Shown: piece after piece, positions 1-6,666 of the stretch
Layout: each line of letters begins with the position of its first letter
Position numbering within the stretch: the first letter of the stretch is position 1
NCBI GenBank assembly: GCA_910592005.1
Contig: CAJVPP010002859.1
Span: 1 to 13,313 of the forward strand
DNA from: Funneliformis mosseae
Taxonomy: Eukaryota; Glomeromycota; Glomeromycetes; Glomerales; Glomeraceae
Direction of reading: 5' to 3'
DNA length: 13,313 nucleotides
The notes under the pieces: generated by a model
Told to the model about the DNA's origin: nothing
Databases searched by the model: none
Seen by the model: the letters and a program-made list of their open reading frames with translations, nothing else
Position numbers and translations under genes: made by a program

Positions 1-71
1 AAATAAATATAATAAATAAAATAATAAAATATAATAAATATATGAGATAAATAAAATAAAATAAATAAAAG
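1..71. repeat. A-rich simple repeat (AATAAA-like)
   Basis: The first 71 bases are almost only A and T, built from imperfect AAATA/AATAAA units with single G interruptions. This is low-complexity DNA with no coding potential. If the LTR boundary proposed at 198 is right, this tract lies inside the LTR, read as T-rich DNA in the element's own direction. Confidence 0.8.
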
Positions 72-198
72 AAATATATCATATAAAAGAATATGTACTA
101 TAGATAACATAGATGACATAGAAGACATATATGATTTCTTAGGGATCAATGTCATCCTTTAGATCATTATCATCCATGTCTTCTTCTATGTAACATCA
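1..198 (-). repeat. Candidate 3' LTR of the Gypsy element (partial)
   Basis: Read on the minus strand, the pol-derived reading frame ends in a TGA at 196-198, directly after a purine-rich AAAGGGAAG. The sequence that follows starts TGATGTTACATAG, which is the usual layout of a Gypsy polypurine tract followed by a 3' LTR beginning with TG. The candidate LTR runs off the left edge, so its CA end and length are unseen. It is AT-rich and holds short GAAGACAT/GATGACAT-type near-repeats at about 100-180. No second LTR is in the window to confirm the boundary: the 5' LTR should lie beyond the LINE insertions to the right. The boundary is inferred from position only. Confidence 0.4.
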
Positions 199-570
199 CT
201 TCCCTTTAAGATTTTGCGTCCCTGCATAAATCTCAGTAGCCTTATCAACTAAATCATTATATTCTACTGTTAATAGTCCAACTATCAATTTAAGGGTGGT
301 CCTTTTACTTCATGCAATCTGTGCTAGTCTAAGAAATTCAAAGAGATAATATATTTGTACTGATGTATGATAGTAATATTTAGATAACTTTTTGATGTAC
401 ATTTAATAAACTGTAAGGTCTTCTATTTCCTCTATAAGCTTTCCAAGATAAAAGGCAATTGTCAGCATCAAAATACGATTGTTCATTTGTTTAGCCTTTG
501 TAACATTCAATTTGCAAGAGAGAACTTCATTTCCACAGACATAGTTTCGCTGTAAGGTGAGAGATATATC
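196..570 (-). pseudogene. Post-integrase extension or extra ORF of the Gypsy element, function unknown
   Basis: One minus-strand frame runs about 125 codons from 570 to a TGA at 196-198, broken only by two internal stops (a TAA near 389 and a TGA near 308). It sits between the integrase C-terminus and the candidate polypurine tract. The predicted product is rich in Lys, Glu, Leu, Ile and Tyr and looks alpha-helical. It carries two cysteines near its start (VCGNEVLSC) and a segment reading IVGLLTVEYNDLVDKATE near its end. I recognise no catalytic motif. It is most likely a C-terminal extension of pol, but it could be a separate small protein, an envelope-like remnant or a captured sequence. 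There is no clear signal peptide or transmembrane segment, so an envelope role is not supported. Confidence 0.45.
200..209 (-). promoter_or_regulatory. Candidate polypurine tract (plus-strand DNA primer)
   Basis: The minus strand reads TTAAAGGGAA here, immediately before the TGATGTTACA proposed as the LTR start. LTR retrotransposons use such a purine run to prime second-strand DNA synthesis. The call rests on position next to the candidate LTR and purine content, and the run is short. Confidence 0.4.
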
Positions 571-805
571 TCAATTTCTTAGGGTATGGTAAGTTGCAGA
601 TCAGCATAAATTAATTAAAAATTCTGGAAAAATATTTCAGTATAAGTAAGAGATGCTTCCAACTCTTCTATCTTATTAATCTATCAATTTTAAGTTAGGC
701 TCACTTCTATTTAAATAATTTTCAACTATAATGTTCTAGCATTTTTCATAAATTTCTTCAATTTTCAATCAGTATAATAGGCTAAAATAAATCATGTTGG
801 TGGTA
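571..805 (-). other. Degenerate Gypsy pol tail between integrase and the extension frame
   Basis: No long open frame survives here. In the integrase frame, just after a stop at 806-808, short coherent pieces such as YHQHDL and PIILIEN can be read. They resemble pol sequence continuing past the integrase GDRLK end before frameshifts break it. The stretch is best seen as decayed pol coding sequence linking integrase to the frame at 196-570. No RNA gene or other signal was found. Confidence 0.5.
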
Positions 806-1695
806 CTATTTTAATCTATCACCATATATAGGTGTTTTAAGATTTTCTTGTCTAACGTTCTCAATTTGTATACTCCATTCCTAAGATCAGCATGAATGTA
901 ATACAATTCCTTCCATTTTTTCTCAAGCTTCTTTTTATCTTAAAAATTACTTTTATATATAAAACTAACTTTTTGATTTTAAAATTAACACTTCCTTTCA
1001 ATTTACGATCATTTTACTCCTTTTTTTTCTTTAAGAGTTTTGGATATTATTTTGTGCTTGTTATATTTCATTATTCATTCTTCCAGTTATTTGTCGTACA
1101 TGATTAATTAAATCTTCTTGTTCATCCAATATTACATTTTGCATATCTGACATTTGTATTTGAAATTCGATTAGCAATGTAGCATTTCTCCTATAAGTTA
1201 AGTAAAAAGATTCATGTCATGTAGTACTATGCCTTTTTGTTCGATATGCAAATAAGGTGGATGGTAGAAAATCATCCCAATCATTTTTATTTTCATTTGC
1301 AAATTTTGCTAGTATTTCACACAAGGTTCTATTAAATCGCTTAACAAGGCCATTTGTTTAAGAATAATATGCAGTTGTTAGCTTATGTTTTACTCCCAAT
1401 TCTTCACATAGAGAATCCAGCATTTGATTTATAAAATGTGTTTCCCTATCAGTTAATAATTCCTTAAGGCATCTATGTCTACAAATTATATTCTCATAAA
1501 AGAAAAAAACTACTAAGGATACTTTTGCGTTTGTAAGAGCTCTGGCTTCAGGTCACTTAATCAAGTAATCAGTTGCTACTACAATATATTTATTTCCCTT
1601 GTTTGCTATAGGTAAAGGTTTAACAATATCTATCTCTACTCGATCAAAGGGTTGTTCTACTTTTATAGGATGTAGTAGCTCAGTCCTCTTATTTT
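806..1695 (-). pseudogene. Gypsy integrase, DDE core and C-terminal domain (broken)
   Basis: This part of pol would insert the cDNA into the host genome. Downstream of a CQNCK-like stub inside the neighbouring element's repeat, the minus strand reads VEIDIVKPLP and NKYIVVATDYLIK, a typical Gypsy core start. The first catalytic Asp is at 1628-1630 and the second (TDRETHF block) at 1448-1450. The third position, exactly 35 residues on at 1340-1342, is Lys (AAG) instead of Glu, in the block NGLVKRFNRTLCE. The core Trp of the KWPEA motif is a TGA stop. A C-terminal block ending near GDRLK at about 810-860 marks the end of integrase. Several frameshifts and stops follow about 1110. The lost Glu alone should abolish activity. 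Confidence 0.88.
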
Positions 1696-1697
1696 TA
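1696..1697. repeat. TA target-site duplication, left
   Basis: A TA dinucleotide directly abuts the left CAGTTCTGGC end of the Tc1-like element. The same TA is found at 2985-2986 next to the right end. Tc1/mariner elements always duplicate TA. Keeping one TA and deleting the element restores the Gypsy integrase frame. Confidence 0.92.
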
Positions 1698-1724
1698 CAG
1701 TTCTGGCAGAAAAAAATGACAATT
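1698..1724 (+). repeat. Left terminal inverted repeat of the Tc1-like element
   Basis: These 27 bases, beginning CAGTTCTGGCAG and continuing through seven A residues to TGACAATT, are repeated in inverse orientation at 2958-2984 with one mismatch (A here, G there, at position 11). The next base differs, which sets the inner limit. Confidence 0.95.
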
Positions 1725-1818
1725 ACAAATTAGCAAATATCTCGCCCGACTTTTATTAAAAAAATCTAATATTTTAAAATTAAACCCCCCAAATATACAT
1801 AATGAAAATATAAAAATC

Positions 1819-2924
1819 CTAAAAATTTATCGTGCGATCTTGGTTTTCTACTACCATTCCTACACACCCTGGTATAGACCTTATAAGATTAATACATAAG
1901 TTTACATCAATTGCCTCCCATTCTTTCTTTATTAACCTCATAAAAATTTCCTGCATAACTGATTTTTTTTCAATGACTATAATATTAACCTTCTTCTCGA
2001 CATTTCTTTTTATTATTGCCTATAGATTCTCAATCGGATTAAGATCCAGAGAAGAAGATAGCCAATCGAGAACTCGAGGACAACGATCTCGAAGTAAAGC
2101 GATCGTAAGCTTAGCTCAATGCTTAGGATCATTATCCTATTAGAATGTCCACCTGTTTCGAAAGATCTGAGATGCTTGCTTAAACAAATTTTCAGTTATA
2201 ATATTCCGGTAAAGCTCCCCATTCATATTCTCTGTGAACATGTAAAATCTGACAATTCCCTTGCATAAAACGCACTCCACACATGGACTTTAAAGGGGTG
2301 TTTTATCATAACTCGTCTCGGCATTGTTTCTCCAACTTTGTAACGAACTAGCATCGTATTGTAAAACATCTGAAATGTCAACTTGTCAGAAAATACGACA
2401 TTATTCTAACGTTCTTCTTGATGAGCTTTTGCCCAAATAACACAACGATTCATAACATCTTGAGTAAGAAAAGAAACTGAATGAGAAATACAAACTTTAT
2501 ATCCAAGGTCTTGAAGGTTTTCTCTAACCATTCGAGATGTAATATTAAGGTCAGAGTATTTTTTTTTAGGTTTTCAGTTATTTCATTACTTGACGCACAT
2601 TTGCGTGATTTCGCAATTCAACCAAGATAGTGATACTGAAAAGGAGAAAGATATTTTAGACGTTTTAGATAACTTTTTTGCTTAAGTTCATTCATTTCTT
2701 TGAGTTGTTTGGCCCATCTGTATAATGTTTTTAATGGATATCCAGTGGCTTTTTGAAGGTCTGCGATTTTACAAACGCTACCTTTCTATAAAGCTTTAAT
2801 ACATTGACAGCGCTCTTTTAGTAAAACTATTATATGATGCTTGTGATCGCTAAGCTGCAGATATTTATTAAAATATGATATAAACAACTTGTTTACATCA
2901 TAATTTATGTTTTTGTTTAGACAT
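1819..2924 (-). pseudogene. Tc1/mariner transposase, DD34E, degenerate
   Basis: The enzyme would cut and rejoin the element ends at TA sites. The proposed start is the ATG at 2922-2924 just inside the right inverted repeat, and the natural stop is TAG at 1819-1821, about 368 codons, close to the usual 340-360. An N-terminal helix-turn-helix-like region (ATGYPLKTLYRWAK) is followed by the catalytic core. The first Asp is at 2385-2387 (FSDKLTF), the second at 2134-2136 (DNDPKH) and Glu at 2029-2031 (LDLNPIENL). Exactly 34 residues separate the second Asp from Glu. A HPFKVHVWSAF block lies between. Several stops break it, including stops near the expected Trp after IENL and near KH, and at least one frameshift near 2220. 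The three catalytic codons themselves survive. Confidence 0.93.
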
Positions 2925-2957
2925 TTCGCGTGATCTACTCCAAAATCTAAAAAAATA

Positions 2958-2984
2958 AATTGTCATTTTTTTCCGCCAGAACTG
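2958..2984 (-). repeat. Right terminal inverted repeat of the Tc1-like element
   Basis: Read on the minus strand this is CAGTTCTGGCGG, seven A residues, then TGACAATT, matching the left repeat at 26 of 27 positions. The transposase start codon lies 34 bases further in. Confidence 0.95.
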
Positions 2985-2986
2985 TA
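2985..2986. repeat. TA target-site duplication, right
   Basis: TA follows the CTG that ends the element on the plus strand and matches the TA at 1696-1697. Gypsy integrase sequence resumes at once on both sides. Confidence 0.92.
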
Positions 2987-3180
2987 CCTCTCCTTTGATA
3001 TTCATCACAAGTTTGAATATATCGTTATACATCATCATATATTTGTGGCCAATAGTATCTTACTTTGACTCTCCTGTAGGTTTCCTCTAATGCAAAATAT
3101 CCTGCTAAAGGATCAGAATGCAAATTGTACAATATAATATTAACTTCATTAATTTTATAACCTTCAAAGATCATTGAGGT
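2987..3180 (-). pseudogene. Gypsy integrase N-terminal H2C2 zinc domain (broken)
   Basis: The minus strand reads HSDPLAGYFALEETYRR, then RYYWPQIYDDV, then RYIQTCDEYQRRG, which is the integrase zinc-binding domain (H-x6-H, C-x2-C). The first His is at 3118-3120. The second His position is Tyr (TAT) at 3097-3099. The first Cys is at 3007-3009, and the second Cys position is Tyr (TAT) at 2998-3000. Both replacements need one G:C-to-A:T change. A TAA interrupts the DV-RYI stretch. The domain is cut right after RRG by the Tc1-like element and continues on its far side at 1695. With half its zinc ligands gone it could not fold normally. Confidence 0.88.
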
Positions 3181-3417
3181 TCTTGTTTATTCTTTTTGTA
3201 AAGCTATTCTTCTATTACAATAAATATTTTAACTTCCTTTTGATTGCTGCTTATTGCTGTTAGTTTAAATGTGTAGGCATTTTAGGTTCTGATAGATAGT
3301 GTACCAGTGAAAAGTATGTATCTGAATTCATAATTAGGTTAATATCAAAATCTGTTATCCGCAAGAGTGTTTGCAAGAATAAATCTGTTTGCTTTTGTAA
3401 ATTTATTAAAAAACTCT
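3181..3417 (-). other. Gypsy pol linker between RNase H and integrase, degenerate
   Basis: Low-complexity AT-rich sequence separates the RNase H end from the integrase zinc domain. Readable fragments such as FLQTLLRITDFDINL look like the usual pol connector, but frameshifts and stops are frequent. No promoter, RNA gene or other element was recognised. Confidence 0.5.
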
Positions 3418-3800
3418 TTAGTGTTGTATCTGGCTTAGAGTATCTATGTTTAAATAAAGTTTTTTAAGATGATTAATTATTTCCATATCATAAGAATTAA
3501 AAGTCATTAGCCAACATCCAAGTCGTCTAACAGGATTTTTCATATTCTTTAAATAAACTAAAGCAGCATGATTGGTTATTACTGTAAATTTATGTTTATG
3601 TAAATAATGATGATAATATTGTACTACCCATATAACTTCCAAGCATTTTACTTCAGTTGCAGAATATTTTCTTTCAGGGATCTCAAAATTCTACTTACGT
3701 ATATGATTACTTATTTTCTTTTTTGATCGTCCTTTTGAGAGAGAATTACTTCTAGAGCAAAGGAGGAAGCATCAGTATATAAGATGAAAGGTCTCTCAAA
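3418..3800 (-). pseudogene. Gypsy RNase H domain (broken)
   Basis: This domain degrades the RNA strand of the RNA-DNA hybrid during reverse transcription. The minus strand carries a TDASSFALEVILSQ block at about 3735-3776 holding the first catalytic Asp. The EVKCLEVIWVVQYYHHYL block follows, then KFTVITNHAALVYLKNMKNP, then a decayed end reading NIDTLSQ where the family has NADALSR. The usual TDH Asp is Asn (AAT at 3571-3573), one transition from GAT. A clean open stretch of about 75 codons covers 3642-3418, while the upstream half holds stops. The sequence continues without a gap from the reverse transcriptase, as expected for Ty3/Gypsy pol. Confidence 0.9.
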
Positions 3801-4328
3801 ATCTGAATATGCAAGAATGGGTGGAGATGTCAAACATCCTTTTAATCATTCAAAAGCATTTTGTTGTTCTTGTGTTCAAATGAAAGGTGTATTCTTTTTA
3901 AATAATCTATTTAGAGGTTCGATGATATTGGCTAAGTCTTTTATAAATCTCCTGTAATATGATGTTAAGGTAATGAATCTTTTGAGTTGTGTCAAATCTT
4001 TTGGTACTAAAAAGTTTCTTATAACAGCTATTTTATTTGAGTCTATTTGAATACCCTCTCTGCTAGTCATATGTTCAAGAAATAGTAATTCCTATTTAAA
4101 GAAGAAACATTTTTCTGAACTTAATTTTAGTCCAGCTTGTCACAAATGTAGAAATACTTGTTCCAGTTGTAGGAGATATTTGTCAAATGTTTGTGCTGAT
4201 GTTAATATCATCAATATATACAATTACATTTTGCTATAAAATATCATGTAAAATGATATCTATTAATCGTTGAAATGTTGCAGGAGCATTGTAAAGTCCA
4301 AAAGGCATGATATTGTTACACCTAAAAA
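3801..4328 (-). pseudogene. Gypsy reverse transcriptase, C-terminal half, truncated by LINE DNA
   Basis: The minus strand reads NIMPFGLYNAPATFQRLI, then VIVYIDDINI with an intact catalytic YIDD at 4207-4218, then a KLSSEKCFFFK-like palm end. An open stretch over 4070-3876 follows, holding LTQLKRFITLTSYYRRFIKDL and EPLNRLFKK, the thumb and connection of Gypsy reverse transcriptases. Stops and at least one frameshift lie between YIDD and 4070. The N-terminal half (fingers and the first catalytic Asp) is absent: the coding match fades at about 4322-4341, where the LINE junction word begins. Only three catalytic motifs or fewer remain, so it is inactive. Confidence 0.92.
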
Positions 4329-4346
4329 TGATGTGCAAAAAAATGA
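4329..4346. repeat. LINE target word, left side of copy A
   Basis: The plus-strand word TGATGTGCAAAAAAATGA lies between Gypsy reverse transcriptase and the poly(T) of LINE copy A. Near-identical words stand at 11946-11961 and 11967-11982, on the other side of copy A. This fits a target-site duplication made by target-primed reverse transcription, with later substitutions and A-run slippage. Because the word is A-rich, chance similarity is possible. Confidence 0.5.
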
Positions 4347-4358
4347 TTTTTTTTTTTT
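4347..4358 (-). repeat. Poly(A) tail of LINE copy A
   Basis: Twelve T residues on the plus strand are twelve A residues at the 3' end of the minus-strand element. They are followed inward by a 3' end identical in layout to copy B, whose tail is 18 bases. A poly(A) end is expected of a LINE copied from polyadenylated mRNA. Confidence 0.88.
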
Positions 4359-4540
4359 ATAAGTGTAGCAGTCTCGCATGATCTTTATTAATATTTATGA
4401 AATTACAAGAAAAACAAAATAAAACAGAAAATACAAAAATATTTATAAACTAATCTAGAGACTAAACTACTTTATCAATACCAACCTTGCATTTTACTGA
4501 ACTAAACTATATATTAGATAAGAAAAGAAACTAATCTAAA
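4359..4540 (-). other. 3' untranslated region of LINE copy A
   Basis: About 180 bases separate the ORF2 stop (4541-4543) from the poly(A) tail. This stretch is conserved in copy B at 12001-12180, with 7 differences counted by hand over 180 aligned positions. It is less diverged than the coding sequence just upstream and carries the poly(A) signal. The conserved last 40 bases may be recognised by the element's own reverse transcriptase, which is inference. Confidence 0.7.
4384..4389 (-). promoter_or_regulatory. Poly(A) signal AATAAA of LINE copy A
   Basis: The minus strand has AATAAA about 25 bases before the poly(A) tail, the standard spacing for eukaryotic cleavage and polyadenylation. The same hexamer stands at the same distance in copy B (12024-12029), so it belongs to the element. 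Confidence 0.75.
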
Positions 4541-5310
4541 TTAACGTACAGATATCAAATGTCTGGAAGGGAAGGCATGGTTACTGCCATACCAAAAATT
4601 TGACCAGTGAGAACTAAAAGCAAGAGCTGCAGAAAAGGAGGAGGGTTATTATGCAGAGTTTGTGTATGTTGTAGAAGTCTAGAAGAGACTCAAGTAACAG
4701 AGAAATTGTCATTGATATTGTTTGAAGTTTTCTAAATTTGTAGTGATGCACATCGTGTTAACCATATGTTATGAGCTGAAGAGAAAATATTATCAAATAA
4801 GGATGATAGTAGACCTTGGGTGAGTTGTTTGTTGTGGGTGATAGAAGTGATAGAGGAGGAAAATAACGAAGGGATGATTTCTTTTATAAGATCCATAAAA
4901 CATAAGTTATTATTAAAGGAGTTGCAATACTATATTGAAAATTGATCAATAGCATCAATTAAAGTATCATTGTTAGGTATATTAAGTTCTTTTAGGTGAG
5001 ACAAGAAAAACTGTTTGTGCTTTTGTATTAAGTCAGTAAGAGAAGTTGTATTTTGAAAATAAGACCAAATGTGATTGAAGTCTTCAGTTATAGTATTACA
5101 CCGGAAGTAGGTATTAGTAGTATAAAGTTGGGAATATTGTGCATTCATTATTGTAAAAGTGAGAAATAGTTGTAATAACAATTTGATCTTGAATTGCTTC
5201 TGTTTGCATGCATCAAATGATATTACCTTAGCATTTTCTGAATTATTAAGAACGTAAAAGAAAGATTGCTAATTGATGTAAAAATTGTGATACTTTATAA
5301 ATTGAGAAAG
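4541..5310 (-). pseudogene. ORF2 C-terminal region with CCHC-like tail, copy A
   Basis: LINE ORF2 proteins often end with a cysteine-histidine motif that helps bind RNA. Here the stretch at about 5060-5110 reads YFRCNTITEDFNHIWSY. In copy B the matching stretch is C-x2-C-x8-H-x3-C, so in copy A the first and last Cys are Tyr codons. An open segment at 5181-4930 covers this motif and ends at a TAG that copy B shares. Coding-like sequence continues past it through FMDLIKEIIPSLF and HNIWLTRC to the TAA at 4541. The Arg codon in LTRC is CGA here and a TGA stop in copy B. Confidence 0.8.
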
Positions 5311-5469
5311 GATAAAAGTATTTCAGCCCAAGATGCTTGTTGCATATGTTTAATAAATAACCGTGGTGGTGTGATGATTGGTATATTATTATAGCTCATG
5401 AAGTATTTAAGACCTAGGTGGTTACTGTTAATACTCAAAGGGCATCAAAGAGTTGTTTTGCTAGAGCGT

Positions 5470-6030
5470 CTACTTTGTTGTTAAGTATATCTGATCTATG
5501 AGCTTTGACTTTTGTCAGTAACAACACAATATTGTTAGATGTAATAAGTTACATCAAGATAATCCAAATATGAAAATAAGGAATTTTGAAAGCAGGATTT
5601 AGAGAGGGAGATTCCTCACATATAGTAGTAATTTTTTGATATGATGCGATTGCAGCTTGTGAATCTGTGCAGATTTCAATGAAGGAGTTCAGTGGAGCTG
5701 TATATATAGCAGTAAGAATAGCAACTATTTCTGCTAATATCAAAGAAGGAGAGTGTGAGACGAGTATTACATTAAAGAAAAGTGAAGGTCAATTTTGATC
5801 AGTTTGTAACTACGCTATTCCCATCTGGTATTCAGGAGATCCTAAGGATGTAAGTGAACCATCTGTATAGAATTGAAGAGTATTAGCATTAGTAAATTGG
5901 AATTTGAGACGATTTAATTTATTAATGGATGTTTGATCAAAGAGGATAATATCTAAGCTAGGTAAAGATCTAGTTGAATATTGATGAGGAGATGTTAATG
6001 TTGACAGAGCAATTTCATGAAGCATAAAAT
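5470..6030 (-). pseudogene. ORF2 RNase H domain, copy A
   Basis: This domain would remove RNA from the hybrid after first-strand synthesis. Motifs in order: QFYTDGSL with the first Asp at 5861-5863, LILAEIVAILTA with Glu at 5729-5731, CTDSQAAIASYQ with Asp at 5663-5665, and TKVKAH followed by NNKVDALAKQL with the last His and Asp. All four acidic residues are present, so the domain's chemistry is intact even though the frame breaks at about 5745-5810 and stops follow. The KVKAH block is shared with copy B. It lies downstream of the reverse transcriptase, as in RNase H-bearing LINEs. Confidence 0.9.
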
Positions 6031-6660
6031 GAGAAAGACTATACCACCATCCCTCATGATGTTTGTGAAAAGTTTTAAATATGAAACAAAATGACTTGGG
6101 TAATTTGATAGCACAAAAATGATAGAGTTGTTGTTATTTGTAAGGTATAAAAGCTGAATGGTCGAATAGGTTACATCTAGTACAAGAAGCAATAGGTGTT
6201 TGAAAGTTGTCAGCTTGATTTGGCAAATAATGTTATGCATAGATGATAGTATCTTCGACTTTGACTACTTTGCCTAATATGAATGTCATATACTAGTTAA
6301 ACCAAATTGTAACAAAAGTTGGGTTGGTTGCTGAAATGTTAAAGTTGGTTGGTTGAGTAGGTGCTTTGATAAGTGAATTTTAAGAGGGCATTTATTGAGT
6401 AGTAATCGATTCGAAATACTGGTCAAGAGCTGTGACTCCAATTATTTGAACCATTTAGCACTATGGAATACTGAGTCATAAACCATATTTAGGTCAAAGG
6501 CTGTGAATAGGTGAGTACTATCTATAGTGGTAAGTTGATCAACGTATAAGATCAAAAGTGATTGCAGTTTTTTGATATTTTGCTGATAAACCTTAGAAGG
6601 GAGAAATTGTATTTTTGGGAGAGACCCTCTATCTATTTGTTTAAGATTATAATTTTTGTC
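6031..6660 (-). other. ORF2 region between connection and RNase H, with a cysteine pair
   Basis: Minus-strand reading gives coherent pieces in changing frames. One frame holds PIASCTRCNLFDHSAF, with a C-x2-C pair at 6173-6175 and 6182-6184 and a His five residues on, then HHEGWWYSLSHFMLHEIAL leading straight into the RNase H block. This looks like a small metal-binding insert ahead of RNase H, though the remaining ligands are unclear. The rest of the stretch (about 6240-6660) is AT-rich and heavily broken. No separate gene is supported. Confidence 0.5.
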
Positions 6661-6666
6661 TATACA

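Larger units (their letters stand above)
1698..2984 (-). mobile_element. Tc1/mariner DNA transposon, complete (1,287 bp), inactive
   Basis: The element is bounded by 27-bp terminal inverted repeats starting CAGTTCTGGC that differ at one position. It is flanked by TA on both sides and carries a single transposase gene on the minus strand. Length, CAGT terminus, TA target and DD34E transposase all fit Tc1/mariner. It lies within the H2C2 zinc domain of the Gypsy integrase, so it arrived after the Gypsy element. Both ends and the target duplication are preserved although the transposase is riddled with stops, so it could at most be mobilised by an enzyme from another copy. Confidence 0.95.
1..4346 (-). 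mobile_element. Ty3/Gypsy LTR retrotransposon, 3' part, degenerate, split by other elements
   Basis: Minus-strand homology blocks follow Ty3/Gypsy pol order from high to low coordinates: second half of reverse transcriptase (MPFGL block and YIDD), RNase H, integrase H2C2 zinc domain, integrase DDE core, integrase C-terminus, a further reading frame, then a candidate polypurine tract and LTR. Reverse transcriptase upstream of the MPFGL block, and all of protease, gag and the 5' LTR, are missing because LINE DNA begins at about 4347. The zinc domain is interrupted by a 1,287-bp Tc1-like element. Several stops and frameshifts make it inactive. Reverse transcriptase-RNase H-integrase order separates Ty3/Gypsy from Ty1/Copia, where integrase comes first. 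Confidence 0.9.
4361..5670 (-). repeat. Direct repeat, unit 1 (3' end of LINE copy A)
   Basis: These 1,310 bases match 12001-13313 (1,313 bases) in the same orientation from the 3' end through part of RNase H. Hand comparison of the first 240 positions gave 15 differences with no gap, about 6 percent. The match continues to the window edge, so the repeat is longer than seen. Confidence 0.95.

Noticed and set aside
1..71. AT-rich tract considered as an origin, centromeric repeat or satellite
   Set aside because: Only 71 bases are visible, the units are irregular, and it may lie within a candidate LTR. Nothing supports a replication role.
196..570. Post-integrase frame considered as an envelope gene
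   Set aside because: There is no signal peptide, no clear membrane segment, no fusion peptide-like stretch and no furin-type site. The envelope idea is not supported.
892..1107. Plus-strand frame of 71 codons rich in Phe and Leu
   Set aside because: Its hydrophobic composition comes from T-rich DNA opposite the A-rich integrase C-terminal coding strand. It is not a membrane protein.
1832..2143. Plus-strand open frame of 103 codons beginning MRSWFSTT
   Set aside because: It is antisense to the DD34E part of the Tc1 transposase, which is supported by motifs and spacing.
5995..6240. Minus-strand frame of 81 codons, hydrophobic
   Set aside because: The neighbouring frame reads into RNase H and holds the cysteine pair. 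This frame looks like an out-of-phase reading.
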